From Candidatus Opitulatrix cubana (GTDB taxonomy: Bacteria > Actinomycetota > Actinomycetes > Actinomycetales > Bifidobacteriaceae): a DNA stretch of 13,319 bases. The position numbers and the translations under genes are program-made. Position 1 is the first letter of the stretch. Every line of letters begins with the position of its first letter. The notes beneath the pieces were generated by a model. It was not told the DNA's origin. It saw nothing but the letters and a program-made list of their open reading frames with translations, and made no database searches. The stretch is from NCBI GenBank assembly GCA_031283665.1, contig JAITBJ010000056.1, positions 1 to 13,319 on the forward strand, written 5' to 3'. Positions 5,071 through 12,501 of this stretch are shown here, piece by piece.

Positions 5071-5724
5071 ATGAATAAAATCAAATATAAATTAAGCCAT
5101 ATTTTTAAAAAGTCACAACCCACTATCACATATCTAATTATTTTTGCGTGTGTTTTCGTTTGGATTTTGCAACTTCTTTTTCCTAAATTTGTATATTCAA
5201 CTTTTGCATTTGTGCCTTTTTTAGCGCTAACCCACCCTTGGACTTTTATCACCACAGGCTTTTTGCATGCCACAGATCCGCTAACATTCTTCCCTGTTTT
5301 TCCTGATTTCTTTCATATTCTGTTTAATATGTATTCCCTTTATATTGTTGGAACTGTTTTAGAGCCAATGTTTGGGAGGATTAGGTTTTCAATTTTGTAT
5401 TTTCTTTCATTGTTTGCTTCTACATTAGCAGTCTTTATCACAGCAATGAGTTCATCAGATTATGCTAATTATTTTACTATCACAATTGGTGCTTCAGGTG
5501 CTATATTTGGACTGTTTGGAGCTTTGATATTTGTTTTCAAGCGGATTGGTGCAAACGCTAATCCTATAATGTTTGTAGTGGGATTGAATCTGCTTATGCC
5601 GCTATTTATTTCAAATCTTGCATGGCAAGCTCATATAGGCGGGTTTATCGCAGGCATTATTATATCTTTTATAATGGTTGATATTATTCCGAAAATAAGA
5701 TATCATATAAATAGGAAAGAATAA
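5071..5724 (+). CDS. Rhomboid family intramembrane serine protease
   Basis: A 217-residue polytopic membrane protein with about six helices. The nucleophile Ser142 lies in GASGAIFG (140-147), and the partner His188 in AHIGGFIAG. Asn86 in HILFNMYSLY (82-91) gives the conserved oxyanion-hole region, so the catalytic dyad is intact. Rhomboids cut substrates within or next to transmembrane segments. An in-frame TTG exists at 5035, but ATG 5071 is preferred: it gives a normal N terminus, sits 7 nt after a -10 hexamer, and avoids overlapping the divergent small gene. The first of three exported paralogs starts 3 nt after its stop, with an AGGA site inside the rhomboid 3' end. The four genes are therefore almost certainly one transcription unit, and the paralogs, which have N-terminal hydrophobic segments, are plausible substrates. 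Confidence 0.92.
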   Translation: MNKIKYKLSHIFKKSQPTITYLIIFACVFVWILQLLFPKFVYSTFAFVPFLALTHPWTFITTGFLHATDPLTFFPVFPDFFHILFNMYSLYIVGTVLEPMFGRIRFSILYFLSLFASTLAVFITAMSSSDYANYFTITIGASGAIFGLFGALIFVFKRIGANANPIMFVVGLNLLMPLFISNLAWQAHIGGFIAGIIISFIMVDIIPKIRYHINRKE

Positions 5725-5727
5725 ATT

Positions 5728-6396
5728 ATGAATTATAAAAATAATGTAGTTCGCATTTCGCGTTTTGCAGTTGTGATGTTGCTAACTGTCACGTGTTTTG
5801 GCACTCTTGCAGGAAGCATCCTATTTGGTGCAAATATGATGACTTCAACAAATGCTGCGGCACCTACTCAGGCTCTTCCAGTGTCTAAAGGCGGCACCGC
5901 TGTGAAGACGTTTGAAAGTGGAAAAGTGATATCTACGGATGCGAGTGCTAAACCTGTAATAGGTAAGGCCATTGATACAACTACAACGAGTGGCTCTGTA
6001 AACCTTTTAACTTCTGGCGCTGCTTATAATATAATTCCTAGAAAAGAAACACTTGATAAAGCGTCAATTTTAACAATGTCAAATTATTTCAATATGCCAG
6101 CATCAAATATATTAGTTAGAAAATTTGGCGATTTCATGTTTATTGAAGGAACTTTTGTAGTTAAAACAGCTATACCAGTTTCTAGCGGCACTACTAGTTA
6201 TAATATGTTTACTATCGCATCTGGCTATCAACCTAAAAACTATATATCTGTAAATTGCTCAACTAATTTTATGAATACAGGGTTATTGGCACGGCTTGAT
6301 TGTGCTTATGCGTCAGGAGCCGTTCGTATCCAAACAAATGTAGCAATACCGGTAGGTAAGTCTATTTCACTAAATTTTGTATATATTATTGGTTGA
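5728..6396 (+). CDS. Exported tail-fibre-like protein, tandem paralog 1
   Basis: A 222-residue protein. A short basic N terminus is followed by a hydrophobic segment (about 14-36) and then STNAAAPTQ, which could be a signal-peptidase site or a membrane anchor. Next comes LPVSKGGT (50-57), then NLLTSGAAY (92-100). GGTG blocks followed by a (N/S)xITSGAV block are typical of phage tail-fibre and receptor-binding proteins. The C-terminal domain (about 130-222) has GYQP (166-169), a cysteine pair (Cys177 and Cys192), and a terminal beta-rich stretch with RIQTNVAIPVG and SLNFVYI. The next two genes share this layout, so the three arose by duplication. The cysteine pair suggests a disulfide outside the cytoplasm. 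An AGGA sequence at 5713-5716 gives a plausible ribosome-binding site. Function is unrecognised; adhesion or binding is inferred. Confidence 0.85.
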   Translation: MNYKNNVVRISRFAVVMLLTVTCFGTLAGSILFGANMMTSTNAAAPTQALPVSKGGTAVKTFESGKVISTDASAKPVIGKAIDTTTTSGSVNLLTSGAAYNIIPRKETLDKASILTMSNYFNMPASNILVRKFGDFMFIEGTFVVKTAIPVSSGTTSYNMFTIASGYQPKNYISVNCSTNFMNTGLLARLDCAYASGAVRIQTNVAIPVGKSISLNFVYIIG

Positions 6397-6402
6397 AAAG
6401 GA
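6397..6402 (+). promoter_or_regulatory. Ribosome-binding site fixing the start of paralog 2
   Basis: AAAGGA lies 8 nt before ATG 6411 and directly follows the TGA of paralog 1. It favours this ATG over an in-frame TTG at 6393, which has no such site. Confidence 0.8.
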
Positions 6403-6410
6403 ATATAAGA

Positions 6411-7064
6411 ATGATTGAAAGAGGTTTAGAAGATAGGCAATTTTTATATAAGCTAGGTGCTGTTATTATAATTGCTATGGTTTGCGTGTCCACAATAGCT
6501 GTTGGCAATTTTAAAAAATCATTTGCCGATGGAGAAGGTGTGAGCATTTTATCACCAGATAAAGGGGGCACGGGCATAAATTACTTGTTAGCTAATAGCG
6601 TTTTAACTACTAATGATAACGGCTTGATTACTTTTAGAGGAGTTGACACAGCACCTGTAAAAGATTCTCTAAACTTTATAACTAGCGGAGCCGTTTATAG
6701 TGCAAATGCACGAAGCAATCTTTCATGGGCTACAGTTTTAACTCTTACTACTGACTTTACCGGTGGGCATGCAGATCAAGGAGCGCGGTCTTGGGGTCCG
6801 TTTATAGTTTTTGAAGGACCGATAAAATCTGTTATAGCTCTTACAGCTGGCACGAACTATCTTGTAGGAACTTTTAATGTAGGATATAGACCTTATCAGT
6901 ATATAGGAGCTACTTGTTCAAATAATCATGTAGGCTCGCCAGGAGGCGTAGGAAGAATTGATTGCGGTGTAAATGGTTCGAATCAATTAAGAGTTCAAAC
7001 AGATGCTTCTATTCCGGCAAATTCTTGGATAGATATTAATTTAGTATTTTTGAAGGCGGGATAA
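6411..7064 (+). CDS. Exported tail-fibre-like protein, tandem paralog 2
   Basis: A 217-residue paralog of its neighbours. The N terminus is charged (MIERGLEDRQ), then hydrophobic at about 13-32, then KKSFADGEG, where SFA/D is a credible signal-peptidase I site. The tail-fibre-like motifs are clearest here: PDKGGTG (49-55), ANSVLTTNDNG (61-71), and NFITSGAVYSA (88-98). The C-terminal domain has GYRP (158-161), Cys169 in TCSNN, Cys185 in IDCG, and the terminal LRVQTDASIPANS and WIDINLVFL. GYRP followed by a beta-rich end is frequent in phage receptor-binding tips. The TAA overlaps the next gene's ATG by one base (TAATG), implying coupled translation. No prophage structural, packaging or integrase genes lie nearby, so this is not part of a visible phage. 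The ligand is unknown. Confidence 0.85.
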   Translation: MIERGLEDRQFLYKLGAVIIIAMVCVSTIAVGNFKKSFADGEGVSILSPDKGGTGINYLLANSVLTTNDNGLITFRGVDTAPVKDSLNFITSGAVYSANARSNLSWATVLTLTTDFTGGHADQGARSWGPFIVFEGPIKSVIALTAGTNYLVGTFNVGYRPYQYIGATCSNNHVGSPGGVGRIDCGVNGSNQLRVQTDASIPANSWIDINLVFLKAG

Positions 7065-7753
7065 TGAGTGCGATTTTAAATAGTTCTAATACAGATAACC
7101 GCAAAAAAAGTGCGTTATCTGTTCCAAAAGTTTTAATTGTGGGAGTTCTTTTAGCTTGTAATCTAGTCTGTGCCGCCGCAGGTTTAATGCTTGGTGCGAG
7201 TTTTAGCGCAGGATCGCAAAGCCCCCTTCCAGTGTCTCGCGGCGGCACAGGAGCAAGTGGTTTATCTAATAATAGTGTGTTTATAGGTAATGGTATAAAC
7301 CCTATCACACCTAGACCTTGGACTAATGATGTGACAAGTGGCTCTAATGCCATTATCACATCAGGTGCTGTGACTAGCAAAATAGGAAATGCTGTGTTTA
7401 GCAAATATGATATTTTAACACCTTCAGGCTATTTTCATATGGAATGGGGAGGAGCAAGCAATCCTATGGTTAGAAGAGTGGGAGACATAATGGTCATTTC
7501 AGGACCTTTTGCAGTGCAGGTTCAAATACCTCAAAGCACTGCAGGAAATCCCGGAGTAGAAATCTTTTCAATTCGTTCAGATCTTAGACCGCCTGAAAAT
7601 ATGGCTGTTTCGTGCTCAAATAATTTTTTCGGAGTTATGGAGACGGCGGGCGTTTCTTGCACATATTCTGATGGAAAAGTTTGGGTTCAAACTAATAAAG
7701 CTATTCCAACAGGCAGATATATTGATTTGAATTTTATTTATATGCTCGCCTAA
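7064..7753 (+). CDS. Exported tail-fibre-like protein, tandem paralog 3
   Basis: A 229-residue paralog. A polar N terminus of about 22 residues precedes a hydrophobic segment (23-45), then GASFSAGSQ. LPVSRGGTG (55-63) and NNSVFIGNG (69-77) follow, then AIITSGAVTSKIGN (96-109). The C-terminal domain carries Cys184 in SCSNNFFG and Cys199 in SCTYSDGK, and ends with VWVQTNKAIPTG and YIDLNFIYM, close to its siblings. DLRP (173-176) takes the place of GYRP. GAAGG (7052-7056) provides a ribosome-binding site 7 nt before the ATG, which overlaps the paralog 2 stop. It is the last gene of the rhomboid operon: the helicase gene begins 48 nt later behind its own -10. No obvious terminator hairpin is seen between them. 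Function is unrecognised. Confidence 0.85.
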   Translation: MSAILNSSNTDNRKKSALSVPKVLIVGVLLACNLVCAAAGLMLGASFSAGSQSPLPVSRGGTGASGLSNNSVFIGNGINPITPRPWTNDVTSGSNAIITSGAVTSKIGNAVFSKYDILTPSGYFHMEWGGASNPMVRRVGDIMVISGPFAVQVQIPQSTAGNPGVEIFSIRSDLRPPENMAVSCSNNFFGVMETAGVSCTYSDGKVWVQTNKAIPTGRYIDLNFIYMLA

Positions 7754-7789
7754 TTCTGATTTTTTGCGATTCCCAATTTTTAAGTAATG

Positions 7790-7795
7790 TATACT
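7790..7795 (+). promoter_or_regulatory. Putative -10 for the helicase gene (leaderless)
   Basis: TATACT ends 6 nt before the ATG at 7802, so transcription would start on the A of the start codon. There is no Shine-Dalgarno sequence. TTGCGA at 7764-7769 is a possible -35, but the 20-nt spacing is long. Confidence 0.55.
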
Positions 7796-7801
7796 TAATG
7801 T

Positions 7802-9856
7802 ATGACTTTGGAATCTGCTTCTAATCAGGCATTAGAGCCACCTTTAAATCCGCAACAAAAAGAGGCTGTGGAATATGATGGTTCAAGTTTGCTTGTGTTA
7901 GCAGGTGCAGGATCTGGCAAAACAAGAGTTATCACATATAGAATTGCTAACATTTTGAAAAACACTAATATAGCTCCGTGGGAGATTTTGGCTATCACTT
8001 TCACAAATAAAGCAGCTGACGAATTGAAATACCGTTTACATAAATTAGTGGGTGAGCGAGCTCGGTCTATTTGGGCTTACACTTTTCACGCTGCTTGTCT
8101 CAGGATTTTGAGAAAAGAACATAATAAAGCAGGGCTGCCTTCTAACTTTGTAATTTATGACACACAAGATTCAAAGCAGCTAATTAAAATGATTTTATCT
8201 GATTTAAATATAGATCCTAAAAAGTATTCTCCTAATTCATTTAGAAATGAAATTAGCAATCTAAAAAGTGAGCTTTTATCACCTGCTGAGAGCATAGACG
8301 AATATGACGATTTCGAGAAGCATCTTTTTGATGTTTTTAGAGTTTATAATAGTAGATTGAAAAAGGCAAACGCTTTAGATTTTGATGATATTATTTTGAG
8401 AACTATTTATCTTTTAGATAATTCAGCTGAAGTAAGAGCAGAATATCAAAACCAATTTAAATATATATTTGTTGATGAATATCAGGACACAAATGTGGCG
8501 CAATATCAGCTAGTTAAGAGGCTTTTTGGATCTGGAAATAGCTTGACTGTAGTAGGCGATGTAGATCAGTCAATTTATTCTTTTAGAGGTGCTGATATTA
8601 GAAATATAGTGGAGTTTGAAAAAGACTGGGAGGATGCAAAAGTGATTGTTTTAGATCAAAATTATAGATCCACAAACACAATTTTGCAGGCGGCAAATAA
8701 TATAATTGATCCAATCACTAATAAATATAAAAAAAATCTTTGGTCTGCGTTAGGCGATGGTGAAAAAATAGTAGTTTGTGAAACTGATAATGAAATTGCA
8801 GAATCAGAATATATTGTTGATAAAATTCGCGAGTTAATTGACTTTGCCGGCTATAAGGAAAAAGATATAGCAGTGTTTTATCGCACAAATGCTATGAGTA
8901 GAGCTATTGAGGAGCAGCTTCTTTTATCTTCAACTCCTTATAAAGTGATAGGTGGCACAAAGTTTTATGACCGTAAAGAGATTAGAGACGCTTTAGCATA
9001 TTTGAAAGTGATTTCTAATCCTGATGATGATGTGAATTTGCTTAGAATTATCAACTTTCCTGCGCGAGGTCTTGGAAAGGTGAGCGTGGAAAAAGTTCTT
9101 GATTTTGCAAGAGGTGCTTCACTTTCTTTATATGCAGCTCTGAATAAGGTAGACCAAATTCAAACCTTATCAAATGCTACAAAGCGCCGTTTTCAAGATT
9201 TTGTTCAGATAATTAGCTTTTTGTCAATTGAAGCTGCAGACATTAAAAACCTTGAGACCGAAACTGATATTGTTAGCTTTACAAATAATGTAGTTGATAA
9301 AACTGGATTAAAATCTCATTTTGAAGAGAGTGCAGATCCGCAAGACCAAGTGCGTTTAGAAAATTTAGATCAGTTAGTGAATATAGCACGAACTTGGAAA
9401 GAGGGGGAAGCGGATGCAAATCTTGAAAATTTTTTGGAAATGATATCGCTTATTTCTGACACTGATGATTTAGCTGATTTAAATGCTGAAAGCGGTTTTG
9501 TTTCTCTTATGACTTTGCATAGTGCTAAAGGTTTAGAGTTTCCTGTAGTATTTTTTACCGGTCTTGAAGATGGCACAGTGCCAAGTTCTTTATCTGTTGG
9601 TTCATCGGCACAAATGGATGAGGAGAGGCGTTTGGCTTATGTGGGAGTGACTCGTGCAAAAGAAAGGCTCTATCTGACATGGTCCACATCAAGACTACAA
9701 TGGGGAAGAGTGGTTTATTTAAACCGTTCGCCTTATTTGCTAGACATTGGTGAAGAATTAATAACAGAAACTGAATACAAAAATTATAAGTTCGCGAAAA
9801 AGAATAATTATTCAGATAAATCATTTAAATCAAAATATGGATTTTTCAAATACTAA
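7802..9856 (+). CDS. UvrD/PcrA-type superfamily 1 DNA helicase, short C terminus
   Basis: A 684-residue ATP-dependent 3'-5' DNA helicase of the UvrD/PcrA/Rep group, acting in repair and in removing proteins and recombination intermediates from DNA. Motifs: Q-motif LNPQQKEAV (15-23), Walker A GAGSGKT (35-41), Ia AITFTNKAADELKYR (64-78), Walker B DEYQD (225-229), III VGDVDQSIYSFRGAD (251-265), IV QNYRST, then TLHSAKGLEFPVVFF and DEERRLAYVGVTRAKERLYL (606-625) with the motif VI arginine. After motif VI only about 60 residues remain, ending in a lysine/tyrosine-rich tail. The C-terminal Tudor-like RNA-polymerase-binding region typical of PcrA and UvrD1 is not recognisable. It could be a PcrA with a reduced tail or a UvrD2-like enzyme. 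The next gene follows after 38 nt. Confidence 0.9.
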   Translation: MTLESASNQALEPPLNPQQKEAVEYDGSSLLVLAGAGSGKTRVITYRIANILKNTNIAPWEILAITFTNKAADELKYRLHKLVGERARSIWAYTFHAACLRILRKEHNKAGLPSNFVIYDTQDSKQLIKMILSDLNIDPKKYSPNSFRNEISNLKSELLSPAESIDEYDDFEKHLFDVFRVYNSRLKKANALDFDDIILRTIYLLDNSAEVRAEYQNQFKYIFVDEYQDTNVAQYQLVKRLFGSGNSLTVVGDVDQSIYSFRGADIRNIVEFEKDWEDAKVIVLDQNYRSTNTILQAANNIIDPITNKYKKNLWSALGDGEKIVVCETDNEIAESEYIVDKIRELIDFAGYKEKDIAVFYRTNAMSRAIEEQLLLSSTPYKVIGGTKFYDRKEIRDALAYLKVISNPDDDVNLLRIINFPARGLGKVSVEKVLDFARGASLSLYAALNKVDQIQTLSNATKRRFQDFVQIISFLSIEAADIKNLETETDIVSFTNNVVDKTGLKSHFEESADPQDQVRLENLDQLVNIARTWKEGEADANLENFLEMISLISDTDDLADLNAESGFVSLMTLHSAKGLEFPVVFFTGLEDGTVPSSLSVGSSAQMDEERRLAYVGVTRAKERLYLTWSTSRLQWGRVVYLNRSPYLLDIGEELITETEYKNYKFAKKNNYSDKSFKSKYGFFKY

Positions 9857-9894
9857 AGTATGATTCTGTATTAAAATATGAAACGCATTAGAGT

Positions 9895-11205
9895 ATGAAA
9901 CTGTATAAAAAATCTGCCTTTAATAAGTTTAATCTGTATGAGGGTGCAAAACTGGCGTTAAAGAGTTGCTTTTTTTCATATACATTAGTCTTTATATTAG
10001 TGAGTATTATAATTATTTCTACACCGCCATTAGTGGATCCTAGCACCACTTTTTGGTCGTTGATTTTTATAAACTCATTTTCTATGTATTTCATTCCGTT
10101 TGGATTAGCAGTGTCAATTGGTAATATATCTATTTCTTTAATCCCTTTAGGGCTGACGCTGTTATTTATTTTCATCTCATATATATTAGCAAAGCAGTGC
10201 AAAAATCTGAACCCTTATATATTGTTTATAGCGTTCATAACTAATTGCGCTTTATCTGTTTTAATTTCTATTCCAGGAAAGACAATTTCTCAGGAAGCTT
10301 TTTTCAAAATTATATTTTATCCAAGTTTAGTTTTTTTTGTAGGGCAGATTTTTGCACTGCTTTCACAGAGTTATCCAGGAGTTGATTCTATCTTTGCATC
10401 ATTTAGATATTCTAAAACGATTCAAAAGATTCCAAACTTTATCAGATTAGGAATAAGAATGAGTTTTGCCACTTTTGCATTTATCTATTTTTTTTCTGCA
10501 GCAGTTTTTATTATTTGGGCACTAATTTCGTTTCAAGAAATAGATGCTGTTTATAATATGATAAATCCACCAGCATTTCCAGCTTTAGCATTTTTGCTTG
10601 CTCAATTAGTTTTTGTTCCTAATTTAATTTTTATTCTGCCTGCATGGTTTACCCCGCATGGAGTAAGTTTTGAATATAGTGTGCCGTTTTCTTTATGGGA
10701 GAGCCGTCAAGCGCTAACCCCAGCTGTCCCTATTTTTGCGGCGTATCCTACTAATAACTCTTTTCATTTAATTTGGTTTTTTGTTTTAGGAGCTTTTTTG
10801 AGTTTAGGTTTAATAATTAGCATTTTCATAATCAAAATGACAAAGAGAAAGGCATATCGCATTAGCTTTATACGAGAAAAAGAAAATATAGTTAAAATTG
10901 AAAGATTTAATTTTGGACACACTCTTGCGCAGCTTCACACGTCTGAGTTTATAAATAGAGTGATTGCTGCGTTTATATGCTGCGGAATTGCAAATGCTTT
11001 ATTTTTTATATATATTCAAATTATTTTCTTTTTTTCGTCAGGAGTTATTGGCGTAAAGAGTCTGAATTATTTTGGAGTTGATTCTTTTTATCAGAGTTTA
11101 GAGATTTGCACCTCGCTTGTGATTATTGAAATTGCTACTCTTTTAATATGGTCTATTTTTACAATTGTAAGAGGCCATTTTGCAAAAAAGCAGATTCAGA
11201 AATAG
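9895..11205 (+). CDS. perM: Polytopic membrane protein, PerM/DUF6350 family
   Basis: A 436-residue integral membrane protein with roughly nine or ten hydrophobic helices. Two stretches match the DUF6350 pattern: the SIGNISISLIPLGLTLLFIF block (about 76-95), and FLLAQLVFVPNLIFILPAWF (about 234-253), which is followed by HGVSFEY and TPAVPIFAAYP. The mycobacterial member, PerM (Rv0955), is linked to cell division through FtsB, and in other actinobacteria the gene often sits beside purN/purH. Here the upstream neighbour is the helicase gene. The ATG at 9895 has no clear Shine-Dalgarno sequence. TAAAAT at 9872-9877 could be a -10 giving a leader of about 11 nt, or the gene may be read through from the helicase. 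Family assignment is good. The division role is borrowed from mycobacteria. Confidence 0.8.
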   Translation: MKLYKKSAFNKFNLYEGAKLALKSCFFSYTLVFILVSIIIISTPPLVDPSTTFWSLIFINSFSMYFIPFGLAVSIGNISISLIPLGLTLLFIFISYILAKQCKNLNPYILFIAFITNCALSVLISIPGKTISQEAFFKIIFYPSLVFFVGQIFALLSQSYPGVDSIFASFRYSKTIQKIPNFIRLGIRMSFATFAFIYFFSAAVFIIWALISFQEIDAVYNMINPPAFPALAFLLAQLVFVPNLIFILPAWFTPHGVSFEYSVPFSLWESRQALTPAVPIFAAYPTNNSFHLIWFFVLGAFLSLGLIISIFIIKMTKRKAYRISFIREKENIVKIERFNFGHTLAQLHTSEFINRVIAAFICCGIANALFFIYIQIIFFFSSGVIGVKSLNYFGVDSFYQSLEICTSLVIIEIATLLIWSIFTIVRGHFAKKQIQK

Positions 11206-11226
11206 ACTATTTATTATATGTGTAAA

Positions 11227-11235
11227 TGATATAAT
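11227..11235 (+). promoter_or_regulatory. Extended -10 for glf (leaderless)
   Basis: TGA-TATAAT is a consensus extended -10 element. Its last base is 6 nt before the glf ATG at 11242, so the transcript should start on the start codon. No Shine-Dalgarno sequence or clear -35 is present, consistent with an extended -10 promoter. Confidence 0.7.
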
Positions 11236-11241
11236 TAACTT

Positions 11242-12387
11242 ATGAGTGATATAGAATATGATTTAGTAATAGTTGGTGCCGGTATATTTGGTTTGACTTT
11301 TGGTGAGAGGGCCACTCAAGATGGAAAAAAGGTGTTAATAATAGATAAAAGAAATCATATTGGTGGAAACGCCTATTCTGAAAAAAACCCTGAAACAGGT
11401 ATAGAGGTTCACAAATATGGAGCTCATTTATTTCATACAAGCAATGATGAAGTATGGGAATATGTAAACCGCTTTTCATCTTTTACAAATTATATTCATA
11501 GAGTTTATACCACGCATAAAGGTGAAGTTTTTCCAATGCCTATAAACTTAGGAACTATAAATCAGTTTTTTCATAGCAACTATTCACCTGATGAAGCAAA
11601 AGCCCTTGTGGCGAAGCAGTCAGAGGAATTAGGAGGAAAGACACCTGAAAACCTTGATGAGCAAGGTGTTTCTTTAATAGGCAGACCGCTTTATGAAGCA
11701 TTTATTAAAAATTATACCGCTAAACAATGGCAAACAGATCCAAAACTTTTAGACCCAAGCATTATAAAGCGTTTGCCTGTTCGGTATAATTATGACAATA
11801 GATATTTTAATGATAAATATGAGGGGTTGCCTGTAAACGGATATGCTGCGCTTTTTGAAAATATGATTAAAAATGAAAATATAACCGTGAAATTAGAAAC
11901 AGATTTTTTTGATGAGAGTTATAAATTTTCAAAAAGCAAAATAGTTGGAAAAGTGCCTGTTGTGTATACAGGACCTATAGATAAATACTTTGATTATGAA
12001 TATGGTCAATTAGGTTGGCGGACATTAGATTTTGAAGAAAGTGTAGAAAATGTGGACGACTATCAGGGTATAGGAGCTATGAATTATGCAGATCTAGAGC
12101 AGCCATATACTCGTATTTTAGAGTTTAAGCATTTTCATCCAGAGCGAGAATATAAAGCAGGAAAGACTGTGATTGTAAAAGAGTTTTCTCGCTTTGCAGA
12201 AAAAAACGATGAACCATATTATCCTGTAAACACTCCTGAAGATGCTAAAAACTTTGAGCTGTATAAAAAAAGAGCTGATGCTGAGAATAATGTGATTTTT
12301 GGTGGCCGTTTAGGAGTTTATAAGTATTTTGATATGCATCAAGTTTTCGCATCAGCTCTTGAAGCATATAAGAGTTTTTCATTTTAG
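11242..12387 (+). CDS. glf: UDP-galactopyranose mutase
   Basis: A 381-residue FAD-dependent enzyme that interconverts UDP-galactopyranose and UDP-galactofuranose, the donor for galactofuranose-containing surface glycans. Features: the dinucleotide-binding VGAGIFGLTFGER (11-23), DKRNHIGGNAY (35-45), KYGAHLFHT (58-66) near the flavin, FIKNYTAKQWQTDP (154-167) with the substrate-binding Trp163, DNRYFNDKYEGLPVNGY (185-201), and the C-terminal FGGRLGVYKYFDMHQVFASAL, which holds the FAD/diphosphate-binding arginine. Length is normal for bacterial Glf. It starts 6 nt after a consensus extended -10. Its last codons are duplicated just downstream. No glycosyltransferase genes are next to it within the window. 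The next gene encodes an SLH surface protein. Confidence 0.97.
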   Translation: MSDIEYDLVIVGAGIFGLTFGERATQDGKKVLIIDKRNHIGGNAYSEKNPETGIEVHKYGAHLFHTSNDEVWEYVNRFSSFTNYIHRVYTTHKGEVFPMPINLGTINQFFHSNYSPDEAKALVAKQSEELGGKTPENLDEQGVSLIGRPLYEAFIKNYTAKQWQTDPKLLDPSIIKRLPVRYNYDNRYFNDKYEGLPVNGYAALFENMIKNENITVKLETDFFDESYKFSKSKIVGKVPVVYTGPIDKYFDYEYGQLGWRTLDFEESVENVDDYQGIGAMNYADLEQPYTRILEFKHFHPEREYKAGKTVIVKEFSRFAEKNDEPYYPVNTPEDAKNFELYKKRADAENNVIFGGRLGVYKYFDMHQVFASALEAYKSFSF

Positions 12388-12440
12388 GAAACTTTGCACC
12401 CGAGCTGCATTTGAAGCATCAGCTCTTGAAGCATATAAGA
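12349..12440 (+). repeat. Direct repeat of the glf 3' end
   Basis: A 25-nt sequence beginning GCATCAGCTCTTGAAGC occurs at 12349-12373, inside the last codons of glf, and again at 12416-12440 after its stop. After one mismatch, both copies continue into a run of five T. The 67-nt offset is not a multiple of three. Read in its own frame, the second copy encodes ASALEAYKTF and a stop, a relic of a glf C terminus. The 12388-12568 spacer otherwise contains the promoter and palindrome of the SLH gene. Confidence 0.85.
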
Positions 12441-12501
12441 CTTTTTAGTTTTATAATAAAATTGTTAACAAATTAGCTAAACCCTTGACTGGCTAAATCT
12501 G

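Noticed and set aside
5728..7753. A prophage fragment, because of the tail-fibre-like motifs
   Set aside because: Each protein has its own N-terminal export segment, they are co-transcribed with a rhomboid gene, and no capsid, portal, terminase, lysis or integrase genes are present nearby.
9857..9906. Imperfect 15-nt direct repeat (AGTATGATTCTGTAT / AGTATGAAACTGTAT) before perM
   Set aside because: Two mismatches in a short AT-rich stretch. It could be a duplicated start region, but it is too weak to call as a regulatory element.
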